Position numbers and translations under genes: made by a program. The notes beneath the pieces are model-generated. The model ran no database searches and was not told where the DNA came from. It saw nothing but the letters and a program-made list of their open reading frames with translations. A stretch of 64,000 nucleotides of DNA from Flavobacterium salmonis (lineage in GTDB: Bacteria; Bacteroidota; Bacteroidia; Flavobacteriales; Flavobacteriaceae). The DNA is taken from positions 43,547 to 107,546 of the forward strand of contig NZ_CAIJDP010000066.1 of the NCBI RefSeq assembly GCF_903819435.1, written 5' to 3'. Of the stretch, positions 18,761-27,560 are shown piece after piece (position 1 is the first letter of the stretch; the number at the start of each line of letters is the position of its first letter).

Positions 18761-19975
18761 ATGCTGGATATTCAAAAAATAAGAGCTGATTTTCCGATAC
18801 TTTCTGAAAAAGTAAACGGAAAACCATTAATATATTTCGACAATGGGGCAACCTCGCAAAAACCACAAATCGTGATTGATGCCGAAGCGAAATACTATCA
18901 GGAAATAAACGCCAATATTCACCGTGGAGTTCATACTTTGAGTCAGTTGGCGACAGATGCGTATGAAATTTCGCGTGTAAAATTGCAACATCATATCAAT
19001 GCCAAATTTTCTCATGAAGTTTTATTTACTTCAGGAACAACACACGGAATCAATTTAGTAGCGAATGGTTTTGCTTCTATTTTAAAACCGGGTGATGAAG
19101 TTTTAGTTTCTTCTTTGGAACATCACAGCAATATAGTGCCGTGGCAAATGTTGTGTGAAAAAACGGGAGCTGTCTTAAAAGTGATTCCGATCAATGAAGA
19201 AGGAGAACTGATCATCAGCGAATATGAATCTTTATTATCTGAGAAAACTAAAATCGTTACGGTAAATCATATTTCGAATGCACTTGGTGTAATCAATCCT
19301 GTGAAGGAGATGATTGCTAAAGCACATGCCGTTGGAGCTGCTGTTTTAATTGACGGAGCACAGGCTGTTCCGCATTTAAAACCGGACGTTCAGGATTTGG
19401 ATTGTGACTTTTACGCTTTTTCAGGGCATAAAATGTGCGGGCCAACCGGAACCGGAATTTTATTCGGAAAAGAAGAATGGCTAAACAAACTGCCTCCATA
19501 TCAAGGTGGTGGTGAAATGATCAAAGAAGTTACTTTCGAAAAAACAACATATGCTGATCTGCCTCATAAATTTGAAGCCGGAACCCCAAATATCGCTGGC
19601 GGAATAGTTTTAGGAACTGCAGTTGATTATTTAAACAATATTGGTTTTGGAAATATTCAGCTTCAGGAAAACAAATTGTTAGAACATGCTACAAAACGTT
19701 TGTTAGAAATCGAAGGTTTGAGAATTTACGGAAACGGAAAAAATAAAGCTTCGGTAGTTTCGTTTAATATAGACGGGATTCATCCTTATGACATTGGTTC
19801 TATCATCGATAAATTAGGAATTGCAGTTCGTACCGGACACCATTGTGCGCAGCCAATTATGAATTTCTTTTGTATCCCGGGAACGATTCGTGCTTCGTTT
19901 TCTTTTTACAATACGAAAGAAGAAATTGATATAATGGTTGAGGCCGTTAAAAAAGCAAAAACAATGTTAAGCTAA
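18761..19975 (+). CDS. sufS: Cysteine desulfurase SufS
   Basis: Takes sulfur from cysteine and passes it as persulfide to SufE for iron-sulfur cluster assembly. The 404-residue PLP enzyme shows YFDNGATSQKP near the start, LEHHSNIVPWQ, the PLP lysine in AFSGHKMCGPTGTG, and the catalytic Cys in RTGHHCAQP, which marks the SufS (group II) branch. It heads an operon with a lipoprotein gene, sufE and a DUF59 gene. The scaffold genes sufBCD are not in the window. Confidence 0.95.
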   Translation: MLDIQKIRADFPILSEKVNGKPLIYFDNGATSQKPQIVIDAEAKYYQEINANIHRGVHTLSQLATDAYEISRVKLQHHINAKFSHEVLFTSGTTHGINLVANGFASILKPGDEVLVSSLEHHSNIVPWQMLCEKTGAVLKVIPINEEGELIISEYESLLSEKTKIVTVNHISNALGVINPVKEMIAKAHAVGAAVLIDGAQAVPHLKPDVQDLDCDFYAFSGHKMCGPTGTGILFGKEEWLNKLPPYQGGGEMIKEVTFEKTTYADLPHKFEAGTPNIAGGIVLGTAVDYLNNIGFGNIQLQENKLLEHATKRLLEIEGLRIYGNGKNKASVVSFNIDGIHPYDIGSIIDKLGIAVRTGHHCAQPIMNFFCIPGTIRASFSFYNTKEEIDIMVEAVKKAKTMLS

Positions 19976-19985
19976 AATTCATCTT

Positions 19986-20411
19986 ATGAGAATTGTATCA
20001 TTATTGCTCCTCGTTATTTTTATCGGAACGGGATGTTCCAGCCAAAAAAAAACAGACATGACGTCAACAGTTATTGAATATTCGGCTATGTCAAGAGGCT
20101 ATTTTAAAAAGATAGTGGTTCAAAATCAGTCCGTTTCAGTTATCAATGGCAGAGATGTACAAGCAGTAGAAAATAAAATCGATGATGCAAAATGGAAACA
20201 GATTGTAGCGGAATTCGAAAAAATAAATTTAGAAAGTATACCAACTTTAAAAGCACCAACTGAAAAACGTTTTTATGACGGTGCCGCAATTGGGAATCTA
20301 AAAATAACCCAAAATCAGAAAACCTACGAGACACCGGGTTTTGACAATGGTTTTCCACCAAAGGAAATTGAAAAACTGGTAAATTTGCTGACTGATTTTG
20401 TTAAAGAATAA
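19986..20411 (+). CDS. Small lipoprotein, unknown function
   Basis: A 141-residue protein with a lipoprotein signal peptide (MRIVSLLLLVIFIGTGCSSQ, Cys at about residue 17). The mature part has no domain I recognise; it contains KFKK-like basic segments and PPKEIEKLVNLLTDF near the end. It sits 10 bases after sufS and 2 bases before sufE, so it is surely co-transcribed with them. A link to iron-sulfur assembly is only positional. Confidence 0.75.
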   Translation: MRIVSLLLLVIFIGTGCSSQKKTDMTSTVIEYSAMSRGYFKKIVVQNQSVSVINGRDVQAVENKIDDAKWKQIVAEFEKINLESIPTLKAPTEKRFYDGAAIGNLKITQNQKTYETPGFDNGFPPKEIEKLVNLLTDFVKE

Positions 20412-20413
20412 TT

Positions 20414-20839
20414 ATGACAATTAAAGAAATACAAAACGAAATAATAGATGAATTTTCGATGTTTGACGATTGGATGCAGCGTTACGAATACATCATCGAA
20501 TTAGGAAAAAGTCTTCCGTTAATCAAAGAAGAATATAAAACAGAGGAAAATTTAATCAAAGGCTGCCAGTCGAAAGTGTGGCTTCAGGGAGAACAAAATG
20601 ATGATAAAATTGTTTTCACAGCAGACAGTGATGCGATTTTAACCAAAGGAATTATTGCAATTCTGATTCGTGCTTTCTCCAATCAAAAAGCTGAAGATAT
20701 TATAAAAGCAGATACGGAGTTTATAGACGAAATTGGTTTAAAGGAACATCTATCTGCAACACGTGCAAACGGTTTAGTTTCAATGATAAAAAACATCAAA
20801 ATGTACGCTTTGGCTTTTGATTCAAAAAACAAAAATTAA
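20414..20839 (+). CDS. sufE: Sulfur acceptor SufE
   Basis: Receives persulfide from SufS and stimulates it. The 141 residues show the family pattern, with the acceptor Cys at residue 51 in LIKGCQSKVWL, the position known from SufE. KGIIAILIRAFSNQKAEDI and LSATRANGLVSMI follow. It is coupled tightly to the lipoprotein gene upstream. The next suf-type gene (DUF59) lies 738 bases on, beyond the inserted GxxExxY gene and its repeats. Confidence 0.94.
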   Translation: MTIKEIQNEIIDEFSMFDDWMQRYEYIIELGKSLPLIKEEYKTEENLIKGCQSKVWLQGEQNDDKIVFTADSDAILTKGIIAILIRAFSNQKAEDIIKADTEFIDEIGLKEHLSATRANGLVSMIKNIKMYALAFDSKNKN

Positions 20840-20850
20840 AAGTTTTTTTA

Positions 20851-20959
20851 ACCATATAAGTTCATATTAGAAAATATAAGCTTTGTGCTTACTGGTTTAC
20901 TTAAGAAAGAAAATCATATAAGATTACAGTATTTAATGAACTTATATTACTTATATGGT
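20851..20959. repeat. Palindromic repeat flanking the GxxExxY gene, left copy
   Basis: The 109-base element begins ACCATATAAGTTCATATTAG and ends ATGAACTTATATTACTTATATGGT in two pieces that are inverted copies of each other. The right end is nearly identical to the right end of the element at 21449-21555 (one difference in 31 bases); the interiors differ. It lies between sufE and the GxxExxY gene. Confidence 0.8.
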
Positions 20960-21021
20960 GAAAAATAAAAAAAGTAAGTTTTATCGTTCTTTTTTATTTC
21001 TTATTATTGTGAAAAAATTAC

Positions 21022-21432
21022 ATGATAACAAAGAAATATTTAACGGATTTAATTTATCAGGTTAATGGAGCGGCGATTGAAGTTCATAAAAATATTGGCG
21101 CAGGGCTTTTAGAAAACATTTATCATCAGTGCTTGATAAGAGAATTATCTTTAAGAGGAATAAATTTTCAATCTGAGTTGATTATTCCGGTTGAATATAA
21201 GGGCTTAGTATTGGAATCAGATTTAAGATGTGATTTATTTATAGAAAATTGTTTAGTACTTGAATTAAAAGCTGTTGATCAGATTATTCCAGTTCATATT
21301 GCCAAATTAATGTCTTATATGAAACTTTTAAAGTCTCCAATTGGACTAATGATAAACTTTAACGTTACAAATATTTATCACGAAGGCCAAAAAACATATG
21401 TCAACGAATTGTATCGCTGGCTAGAAGATTAA
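21022..21432 (+). CDS. GxxExxY family protein
   Basis: A 136-residue protein with the family signature GLLENIY (G28, E31, Y34) and a PD-(D/E)xK-like core: D71 in RCDLFIEN, and E81-x-K83 in LVLELKAVD. The family has no settled function; a nuclease fold is suggested by the core. It splits the sufE-DUF59 pair and lies between two copies of a palindromic repeat. This suggests it came in as a small unit. It reads in the same direction as the operon. Confidence 0.88.
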   Translation: MITKKYLTDLIYQVNGAAIEVHKNIGAGLLENIYHQCLIRELSLRGINFQSELIIPVEYKGLVLESDLRCDLFIENCLVLELKAVDQIIPVHIAKLMSYMKLLKSPIGLMINFNVTNIYHEGQKTYVNELYRWLED

Positions 21433-21448
21433 AAAAAATAAAAATTAA

Positions 21449-21555
21449 ACCATATAAGTTATATAAGTAAATTTAAGTTCGCTTCTTAAATGCGCTTTTA
21501 TTATCCGACACAAATAGGTTTCAAAAATTAAATGAACTTATATCACTTATATGGT
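21449..21555. repeat. Palindromic repeat flanking the GxxExxY gene, right copy
   Basis: A 107-base element with ends ACCATATAAGTTATATAAG and ATATCACTTATATGGT. Left and right ends pair at about 21 of 24 positions. It is in the same orientation as the copy at 20851-20959. Its right end reaches to within 21 bases of the DUF59 start. Confidence 0.8.
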
Positions 21556-21576
21556 GAAAAAGAAAAAACAAATAAA

Positions 21577-21900
21577 ATGGAACAAGAAATAGACACAAAC
21601 GAATTAGGAGAATCAATTGTAAAAGTTTTAAAAACGATTTACGATCCTGAGATTCCTGTAGATATTTACGAATTAGGATTGATTTATGATGTAATGGTGA
21701 ATACGGATTACGAAGTGAAAATCCTTATGACTTTAACATCTCCAAACTGCCCGGTTGCAGAAAGCTTACCAAGAGAGGTAGAGGAAAAAGTAAAAACAAT
21801 CGAACACATAAAAGATGTTGAGGTAGAAATTACTTTTGATCCGCCATGGAGTAAAGATTTAATGAGCGAAGAAGCAAAATTAGAATTAGGAATGCTTTAA
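21577..21900 (+). CDS. DUF59 (MIP18-like) iron-sulfur assembly protein
   Basis: A 107-residue protein of the DUF59/SufT-like group that helps mature iron-sulfur proteins. It has IYDPEIPVDIYELGLIYDV, MTLTSPNCPVAESLP and VEITFDPPWSKDLMSEEAK, which are typical. The start is the ATG at 21577 (MEQEIDTN). An in-frame ATG at 21532 would read through the flanking palindromic repeat and is unlikely. It belongs to the sufS-sufE operon, separated from sufE by the inserted GxxExxY unit. Confidence 0.9.
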   Translation: MEQEIDTNELGESIVKVLKTIYDPEIPVDIYELGLIYDVMVNTDYEVKILMTLTSPNCPVAESLPREVEEKVKTIEHIKDVEVEITFDPPWSKDLMSEEAKLELGML

Positions 21901-21910
21901 AAAATAGTCG

Positions 21911-21980
21911 TAAAGTTGAAAGTCATAAAGTCTGAAAGTACAAAGACTTTATGACTTTCGACCTTCGACTTTCAGACTAA
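21911..21980. repeat. Perfect 16-base hairpin of the AAGTC family
   Basis: GAAAGTCATAAAGTCT at 21918-21933 pairs perfectly with 21944-21959 around a 10-base loop, with further GACTTTC/GAAAGTC units on both sides. There is no T tract, so it is not a clear terminator. Words are shared with the spacer at 6410-6530. Confidence 0.7.
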
Positions 21981-21984
21981 AAAA

Positions 21985-22494
21985 ATGGAAGAAATTATCA
22001 ATAAAGTTGCCAACAGCGCCTTAGAAGTTTTTGATCTGGAGGATTATTATCCCAAAGGAATGCGTGTACAGATTGACATTTCGCAATGGCTTCTGGAAGG
22101 ATTTTTATTAAAAGAAAAAGACTTTAGGGAGCATCTTAAAAATCATGACTGGACACAATATCAGGATCAGTATGTGGCTGTCCATTGCAGTACAGATGCT
22201 ATTATCCCGGCTTGGGCATTAATTTTAGTTGCAGTACAATTAGCTCCATTTGCAAAAAAAGTAGTTAATGGAACAATAGAAGATCTGGACGGAAGTTTGT
22301 ACGAAGAAATTTTATTAACAATTGATTATTCGGCATACAAAAACAAACCTGTTATTGTAAAAGGCTGTTCCAAAAAACCGGTACCTATGCGCGCTTATAT
22401 TTTGGCAACAACATATTTACAGCCTTTTGCCAGAAGCATTATGTATGGAGAGGCATGTTCTGCGGTACCCTTATATAAAGAATCTAAGAAATAA
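21985..22494 (+). CDS. DUF2480 family protein
   Basis: A 169-residue cytoplasmic protein of a family known from Bacteroidota and without a firm function. Features are LEDYYPKGMRVQIDISQWL, VAVHCSTDAIIPAWALILV and VKGCSKKPVPMRAYILAT. Two conserved-looking cysteines (in HCSTD and KGCSKK) are near hydrophobic stretches, and no signal peptide is seen. It follows the DUF59 gene on the same strand, so a role near iron-sulfur assembly is possible but only positional. Confidence 0.85.
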   Translation: MEEIINKVANSALEVFDLEDYYPKGMRVQIDISQWLLEGFLLKEKDFREHLKNHDWTQYQDQYVAVHCSTDAIIPAWALILVAVQLAPFAKKVVNGTIEDLDGSLYEEILLTIDYSAYKNKPVIVKGCSKKPVPMRAYILATTYLQPFARSIMYGEACSAVPLYKESKK

Positions 22495-22573
22495 CTTTCT
22501 TTATAACCCAATAAACTCTCGGGCTTTAGCGTTTTTAGTACTATATTTGTTAATACACTTAAACTAAACAACC

Positions 22574-23506
22574 ATGAGAAAGATACTTGTATTACTCTTC
22601 GTTTTAGCAAATTTAGCTTTAGTTCAGGCACAAAACACCGAAAAAGAATTAATTCAGAATACTGAAAAAGCAGTTAAAATTATAAACGATACTGTTGTAG
22701 ATGAAGGCTGGAAAACCAAAGGAACCGTATCACTGTTGTTAAATCAATCGAGTTTCAACAACTGGATTGCAGGAGGAGAAGACAGTTTTTCAGGGACTCT
22801 TGGAATTAATTACGACTTCAATTACAAAAAAGACGATATAACCTGGGATAACAAAATTCTGGCTTCTTACGGACTTTTACAGACTAAAACGGCTGATTTC
22901 GCAAAAAAGACAGATGACCGTTTAGAATTTAACTCTATTGTAGGTAAAAAAGCTTTTGGAGAATGGTATTACTCCTATTTTTTGAATTTTAGGACACAGT
23001 TCACAACAGGATATATTTATGGTCAGGATAGTAACGGAAAAGAAATCAGAACCGAAAGTACTAAGTTTTTGTCTCCGGGTTATCTGACTACTGGTCCTGG
23101 TATTTACTGGTCAAAAGATGCCAATCTAAAAATAAACTTTGCACCGTTAACCTCAAAATTCACTTTTGTAGATAATGCTTACACTTCAGGAACTGGTTAC
23201 GTAGATGGAACTTATTTTGGAGTCGATGCCAATAAAAGTGTACGTTACGAATTAGGTTTTTATTCCTCGATTTATTACAAACTGGCTATTATGACCAACG
23301 TAACTGCAGAAAACACCCTGAATGTTTATTCAAACTATTTAGAAGATCCACAGAATGTTGATATGGATTACTCTTTAAATATCATTATGAAAGTTAATAA
23401 ATATCTATCAGCCAATTTTTCTTTCCAGGCCATTTACGATGATAATGCTTTCAGGGGATTTCAAACCAGACAAGTTTTTGGACTAGGGATTAGTTTCGGA
23501 TTTTAA
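22574..23506 (+). CDS. DUF3078 outer-membrane-type protein
   Basis: A 310-residue secreted protein with a signal peptide ending ALVQAQ (about residue 19). The body has WKTKGTVSLLLNQSSFNNWI, typical of DUF3078, and alternating strands ending GLGISFGF, the aromatic C-terminus usual for beta-barrels. Its function is unknown. A TATATTTG box at 22542-22549 is a candidate promoter 25 bases before the start. A perfect terminator palindrome follows. Confidence 0.88.
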   Translation: MRKILVLLFVLANLALVQAQNTEKELIQNTEKAVKIINDTVVDEGWKTKGTVSLLLNQSSFNNWIAGGEDSFSGTLGINYDFNYKKDDITWDNKILASYGLLQTKTADFAKKTDDRLEFNSIVGKKAFGEWYYSYFLNFRTQFTTGYIYGQDSNGKEIRTESTKFLSPGYLTTGPGIYWSKDANLKINFAPLTSKFTFVDNAYTSGTGYVDGTYFGVDANKSVRYELGFYSSIYYKLAIMTNVTAENTLNVYSNYLEDPQNVDMDYSLNIIMKVNKYLSANFSFQAIYDDNAFRGFQTRQVFGLGISFGF

Positions 23507-23526
23507 AAGTTTTAAAAGCAATAATA

Positions 23527-23558
23527 AAAAGGCTGCTGAAAATTTTCAGCAGCCTTTT
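23527..23558. terminator. Bidirectional terminator
   Basis: A perfect 16-base palindrome half, AAAAGGCTGCTGAAAA, with its complement immediately following. It lies between the convergent DUF3078 and hflX genes and has T tracts in both directions. Confidence 0.9.
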
Positions 23559-23635
23559 GTTATTATATATTGTATCTGGTTTATACTTTAATAAAAATAT
23601 AAATTATTTTTTTGCACTTACAATATCAGGAATTT

Positions 23636-24865
23636 TTATTCTTCGTCCTTCTCAATTGCATCCTTGTAATCCGGATACAGGAATTTATTATAAGGAAATC
23701 TCGTAATATGAATCTGTCGGACAGCTTCGTAAACCCTTTCCCTGAATTCTTCGAAATTCTCTTTATTGGCAGCCGAAATAAAGAGAGCATTATCTTCGCC
23801 TAAACGATGCATCCAGGTTGTTTTCCACTCCTCAAGTGTAAAATGTCTTGGCGTCTTTTCAGTCATTAAATCATCTTCATCAATCGTCAGATGTTTGTAA
23901 GCATCAATTTTATTGAAAACCATAATAACCGGTTTTTCATGTGCTTTAATATCCTGCAAAGTCTGATTTACAGAGGCAATATGATCTTCAAATTCAGGAT
24001 GCGATATGTCTACAATGTGTAGCAATAAATCGGCTTCGCGAACTTCATCAAGTGTGCTTTTAAAAGAATCTACCAATTGAGTTGGCAATTTTCTAATAAA
24101 ACCTACCGTGTCCGAAAGTAAAAATGGCAGGTTTTTAATCACCACTTTTCGAACCGTAGTATCTAAGGTTGCGAACAATTTATTCTCAACAAAAACATCG
24201 CTTTTGCCAATAGCGTTCATCAAGGTTGATTTTCCAACATTGGTATAGCCCACAAGAGCAACTCTGACCATCGCACCGCGATTGCTTCGCTGAACACCCA
24301 TTTGTTTATCAATGGTTTTGATTTTATCTTTCAGAAGCGAAATTCGGTCACGCACGATACGTCTGTCTGTTTCAATCTCAGTTTCACCCGGACCACGCAT
24401 ACCAATACCCCCTTTTTGGCGCTCAAGGTGTGTCCATAGACCAGAAAGTCTTGGCAGTAAATATTGACATTGTGCTAGTTCTACTTGTGTTCTTGCATAC
24501 GATGTTTCGGCTCTTTGAGCAAATATATCCAGGATAAGATTGGTTCTGTCCAGAATTTTACAATCTATAATTTTAGAAATATTTTTTTGCTGCGATGGCG
24601 TTAATTCATCATCAAAAATTAAAGTTGATATACTGTTTTCTTTTACAAAAAGATTAATTTCATCTATTTTTCCCGTACCAACAAAAGTTTTAGGATTCGG
24701 GCGTTCCATTTTTTGCGAAAAGCGTTTAATCACTTCACCACCGGCGGTAAAAGTCAAAAACTCTAATTCATCCAGATATTCGTTAAGTTTTTCTTCACTT
24801 TGATTTTGAGTTACAATACCAACAATAGCTGTTTTCTCAAAATTTATAACTTCTTTTTCTAACAT
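23636..24865 (-). CDS. hflX: GTPase HflX
   Basis: A ribosome-associated GTPase that splits stalled ribosomes, for example under heat stress. The 409 residues have an N-terminal HflX domain with FVGTGKIDE and SPSQQKN-like (TPSQQKNISK), then SRAETSYARTQVELAQ-like helices, RGPGETEIETDRR, and the GTPase motifs GYTNVGKST (G1), DTVGFIRKLP (G3) and NKID (G4). The C-terminal SAANKENFEEF is the G5 region. Length is normal. It converges on DUF3078 and has its own start region. Confidence 0.95.
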   Translation of the reverse strand: MLEKEVINFEKTAIVGIVTQNQSEEKLNEYLDELEFLTFTAGGEVIKRFSQKMERPNPKTFVGTGKIDEINLFVKENSISTLIFDDELTPSQQKNISKIIDCKILDRTNLILDIFAQRAETSYARTQVELAQCQYLLPRLSGLWTHLERQKGGIGMRGPGETEIETDRRIVRDRISLLKDKIKTIDKQMGVQRSNRGAMVRVALVGYTNVGKSTLMNAIGKSDVFVENKLFATLDTTVRKVVIKNLPFLLSDTVGFIRKLPTQLVDSFKSTLDEVREADLLLHIVDISHPEFEDHIASVNQTLQDIKAHEKPVIMVFNKIDAYKHLTIDEDDLMTEKTPRHFTLEEWKTTWMHRLGEDNALFISAANKENFEEFRERVYEAVRQIHITRFPYNKFLYPDYKDAIEKDEE

Positions 24866-24971
24866 AGCTTTGAATAAGTTGCAAATTTAATGATTTGTAA
24901 ACTACTAACACTTATAGAATATTGTTTTTAAGTTCTATTTAAGAAATTGTTGCAGACCTTGTATAAAAACA

Positions 24972-25010
24972 AAACCATTTAGAAAATTAATTCTCTAAAT
25001 GGTTTAAAGT
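24972..25010 (-). terminator. Terminator of the minus-strand secreted protein gene
   Basis: Perfect 12-base stem AAACCATTTAGA / TCTAAATGGTTT (24972-24983, 24994-25005) just after the stop of the gene at 25028. On the minus strand it is followed by TTTTGTTTTT. Confidence 0.75.
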
Positions 25011-25027
25011 AAACTGAAATACAGTGT

Positions 25028-25891
25028 TTATTCGTAAATAAATGTTTTTTCTGTTTTTACAATTCCGTTTTCTTCAATTTGAGAGCATGAAATAGGAAAA
25101 TTTAATTTATTGTATTTGTACTTTCTGCTTACGGCAACTAAAGCAGTAGAAGTAGGGCTGAAATTTACTTCATTATTATAAGATATTGTTTCAAAGCTAA
25201 ACTCATTTTCATGATATGAAATCATTGGAACAATAATTTTATAATTATCGCCAAATAAATTCTGAACGATTAACTGATCTACAGACTTTTTATCATCAAA
25301 AGTATACGTTTTAGAGATCTTATCTCCAACAAGCCCCTTATGTTTTGATACGTTGTCATTTACATAGACATATTCAATTTTACCAATAATGGCCTTATTT
25401 CTGTCACGTGAGGTGCGTCTTACAATAATGCCGTTTTCTACAATATATTCAATATCTTCAAGGATATTCTGGTGATTTGTACTTTTCTTTGTTATAGCTT
25501 TTATTCTTGCTCCATCGTATGAAAAGGTCACGGTTTTAGTTATGTAGTCATTACCTTCGTGATACTTGTTTACAAATTTTGTAATATTGTTATCTGCGTT
25601 ATAAGTGTAATTAATAACTTCTTTCCAGTCGCTCCCAATTTTATCCTTCACGGTCATATCCAATAATCCATTTTTATTGTAAAAGAATTTCTGAATAACA
25701 TCTGAAGTTGTGATGCTTTCAATTTTTCCGTCTTTAAAAAGAACTGTTTTGTTTACAATTTCACCGTCTTTAGAATTTTGGTAATTTGTTTTTACAATGT
25801 TAATTTGTTTTAAGCGAACTGGGCTGTCCTGACTGTGTAATAAACTGGTAGAAACCATTGCAATGATGGCAAACAAGTAGATTTTTTTCAT
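25028..25891 (-). CDS. Secreted protein with RHS-like strand repeats, unknown function
   Basis: A 287-residue protein with a signal peptide (MKKIYLFAIIAMVSTSLLHS). The mature part is built of short strands such as FFYNKNGLLDMTVKD, INYTYNADNNITKF and VTFSYDGARIKAITK. These resemble the YD/RHS-type repeats of Bacteroidota surface proteins. I use the start at 25891, because the longer frame would precede the signal peptide. No enzyme motif is seen. It is a single gene with its own terminator. Confidence 0.7.
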   Translation of the reverse strand: MKKIYLFAIIAMVSTSLLHSQDSPVRLKQINIVKTNYQNSKDGEIVNKTVLFKDGKIESITTSDVIQKFFYNKNGLLDMTVKDKIGSDWKEVINYTYNADNNITKFVNKYHEGNDYITKTVTFSYDGARIKAITKKSTNHQNILEDIEYIVENGIIVRRTSRDRNKAIIGKIEYVYVNDNVSKHKGLVGDKISKTYTFDDKKSVDQLIVQNLFGDNYKIIVPMISYHENEFSFETISYNNEVNFSPTSTALVAVSRKYKYNKLNFPISCSQIEENGIVKTEKTFIYE

Positions 25892-26187
25892 ATGTATTTC
25901 AATTGATTTGGGACGACCAAAATACAAAATTCTATAAAAAATTAACAATTTATGATTAAAATAATTTTTAAAATTAATTCATAAACCATTTGTACTTTGT
26001 AATCTATTATATTTTCTAAATTTTAACTGGTTTATTATTGATTTTAAGGGTGTTTATTATTTTGGTTGCTTCTTTAAAATACAGATTAAAAAATTTATTA
26101 ACTAACTTTATTTGTTTTTGGATTACAATTAAACAAAGCTATTAACTACCAACTTGAATTAATTATTATTTGATGTTTAGTTATTAG

Positions 26188-27540
26188 CTAATTTTTTTCT
26201 CCAAACATTTTCACATCGTCCACCATAAATGCTCCGTTAAGTGTCTTGTCTTTTCCTGATCCTGTATATTTAAATGCAATATTTACATTTCCTGAATAAG
26301 CAGATAAATCAATTCCACCGGAACTCATAAACTGGCGTGTTGGTGTAGAAAGTGATGCTACTTTTGCGTCTAGTTTTATCCAGGTGGCTTTGGTTACATT
26401 TGATCCGTCAAAATTGGTTGAGATGTAAACTTCTAAAGTGTTCAAAGCCGAATCGACTTTTAAGTCATGTTGTGCACTTCTAAAAGACAATACCGTATTT
26501 TTATATTGAGTTAAATTAATTTTTGGCGTTACCAGCCAGGCAATATTTTGTGCAGCTGTTGTGCTTGTAGTGTTAAATTCTGCATAACCGTTTCCGGCGG
26601 TAACCATAGTTCTCCATAATTTTGAAGCTTTTTCTACGATATTGCTCCAATCGGGTAATGCAAAATTGACATTATTGGTAACCGTTTGAAAATCTTCGGT
26701 AAAAAAAGGAATATTGCTTTTTCCATCCATAACAACATCTTTTTCTGAACGGATCATTAATTGATAATCGGAAGCATATTTGGTTAAAATTCCGCGTACT
26801 TTTCCGCTGCCTTCAGGAACTAAATGGTCTGAAAAATCAGCAAAACTACTGGTTCTGAAAATGATCTGATTTCCGGATTTATCTCTTAGTCCCCAGTTGG
26901 TAGATCCTCCAACATTATTCGCCTCTTCAAAATAATGACGGCCAATAGCTGCTTCCAAAAACTGAACGTCAGACAATTCAATAAGCGTGTTTAGTTTACT
27001 GTCGTCTAAAGCTTCTTCAATAGAAATTGAATTGACTAATTGATCTTCATCGAGCATCGTACACGAAGCATGTACTACTTTTTTATAATCATTTTGAGAA
27101 ATTCTTCCTACCGAAGCGGCTCCTGAATTGCCTTCATATAGACTTCCAATTCGCATTCCTCCATAAAATAAATCGGTAAACTGGTCTTTTAATTTGATGT
27201 ACACTTTATTTCCAACACGATAATCTATAAAAGTGTTTGTCGCATCTATAGCAACGCTGAATCCAACAGCTGGCTTGGTGTCTGTCGCCAGAGTCTGAAG
27301 ATACAGGATTTTAAAAAAGTTTCCGTTTTCATCACTTGAAATTACATAAGCTTCAATTATATCATCGTAAACATATTTTGTAGCAGTAATCGTTGCCGTT
27401 TTCAGCACATTTTCAACGGTTCTGTTTACGATTAAATCAGGCTGCGTGCATTCTAATTTTGGAATGTTGACATCATCATTGCAATTACAAAAAAGGAATA
27501 GGAATAATATTGATATGAAACTTTTATTGCTGTTTTTCAT
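26188..27540 (-). CDS. DUF5689 lipoprotein with choice-of-anchor J-like domain
   Basis: A 450-residue lipoprotein: the signal peptide ends at FCNC (Cys at about residue 20), so the protein is probably on the outer membrane. The first half (VLKTATITATKYVYDDIIEAYVISSDE and on) matches DUF5689, an OB-like domain common in Bacteroidota. The second half (WSNIVEKASKLWRTM, VTPKINLTQYKNTVLSFRSAQHD, FMVDDVKMFGEKN) matches the choice-of-anchor J type jelly roll. It lies 20 bases after the TonB-dependent receptor gene, a common pairing. The cargo is unknown. Confidence 0.85.
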   Translation of the reverse strand: MKNSNKSFISILFLFLFCNCNDDVNIPKLECTQPDLIVNRTVENVLKTATITATKYVYDDIIEAYVISSDENGNFFKILYLQTLATDTKPAVGFSVAIDATNTFIDYRVGNKVYIKLKDQFTDLFYGGMRIGSLYEGNSGAASVGRISQNDYKKVVHASCTMLDEDQLVNSISIEEALDDSKLNTLIELSDVQFLEAAIGRHYFEEANNVGGSTNWGLRDKSGNQIIFRTSSFADFSDHLVPEGSGKVRGILTKYASDYQLMIRSEKDVVMDGKSNIPFFTEDFQTVTNNVNFALPDWSNIVEKASKLWRTMVTAGNGYAEFNTTSTTAAQNIAWLVTPKINLTQYKNTVLSFRSAQHDLKVDSALNTLEVYISTNFDGSNVTKATWIKLDAKVASLSTPTRQFMSSGGIDLSAYSGNVNIAFKYTGSGKDKTLNGAFMVDDVKMFGEKN

Positions 27541-27560
27541 TTGAAAAAAGGATTTTTAAA

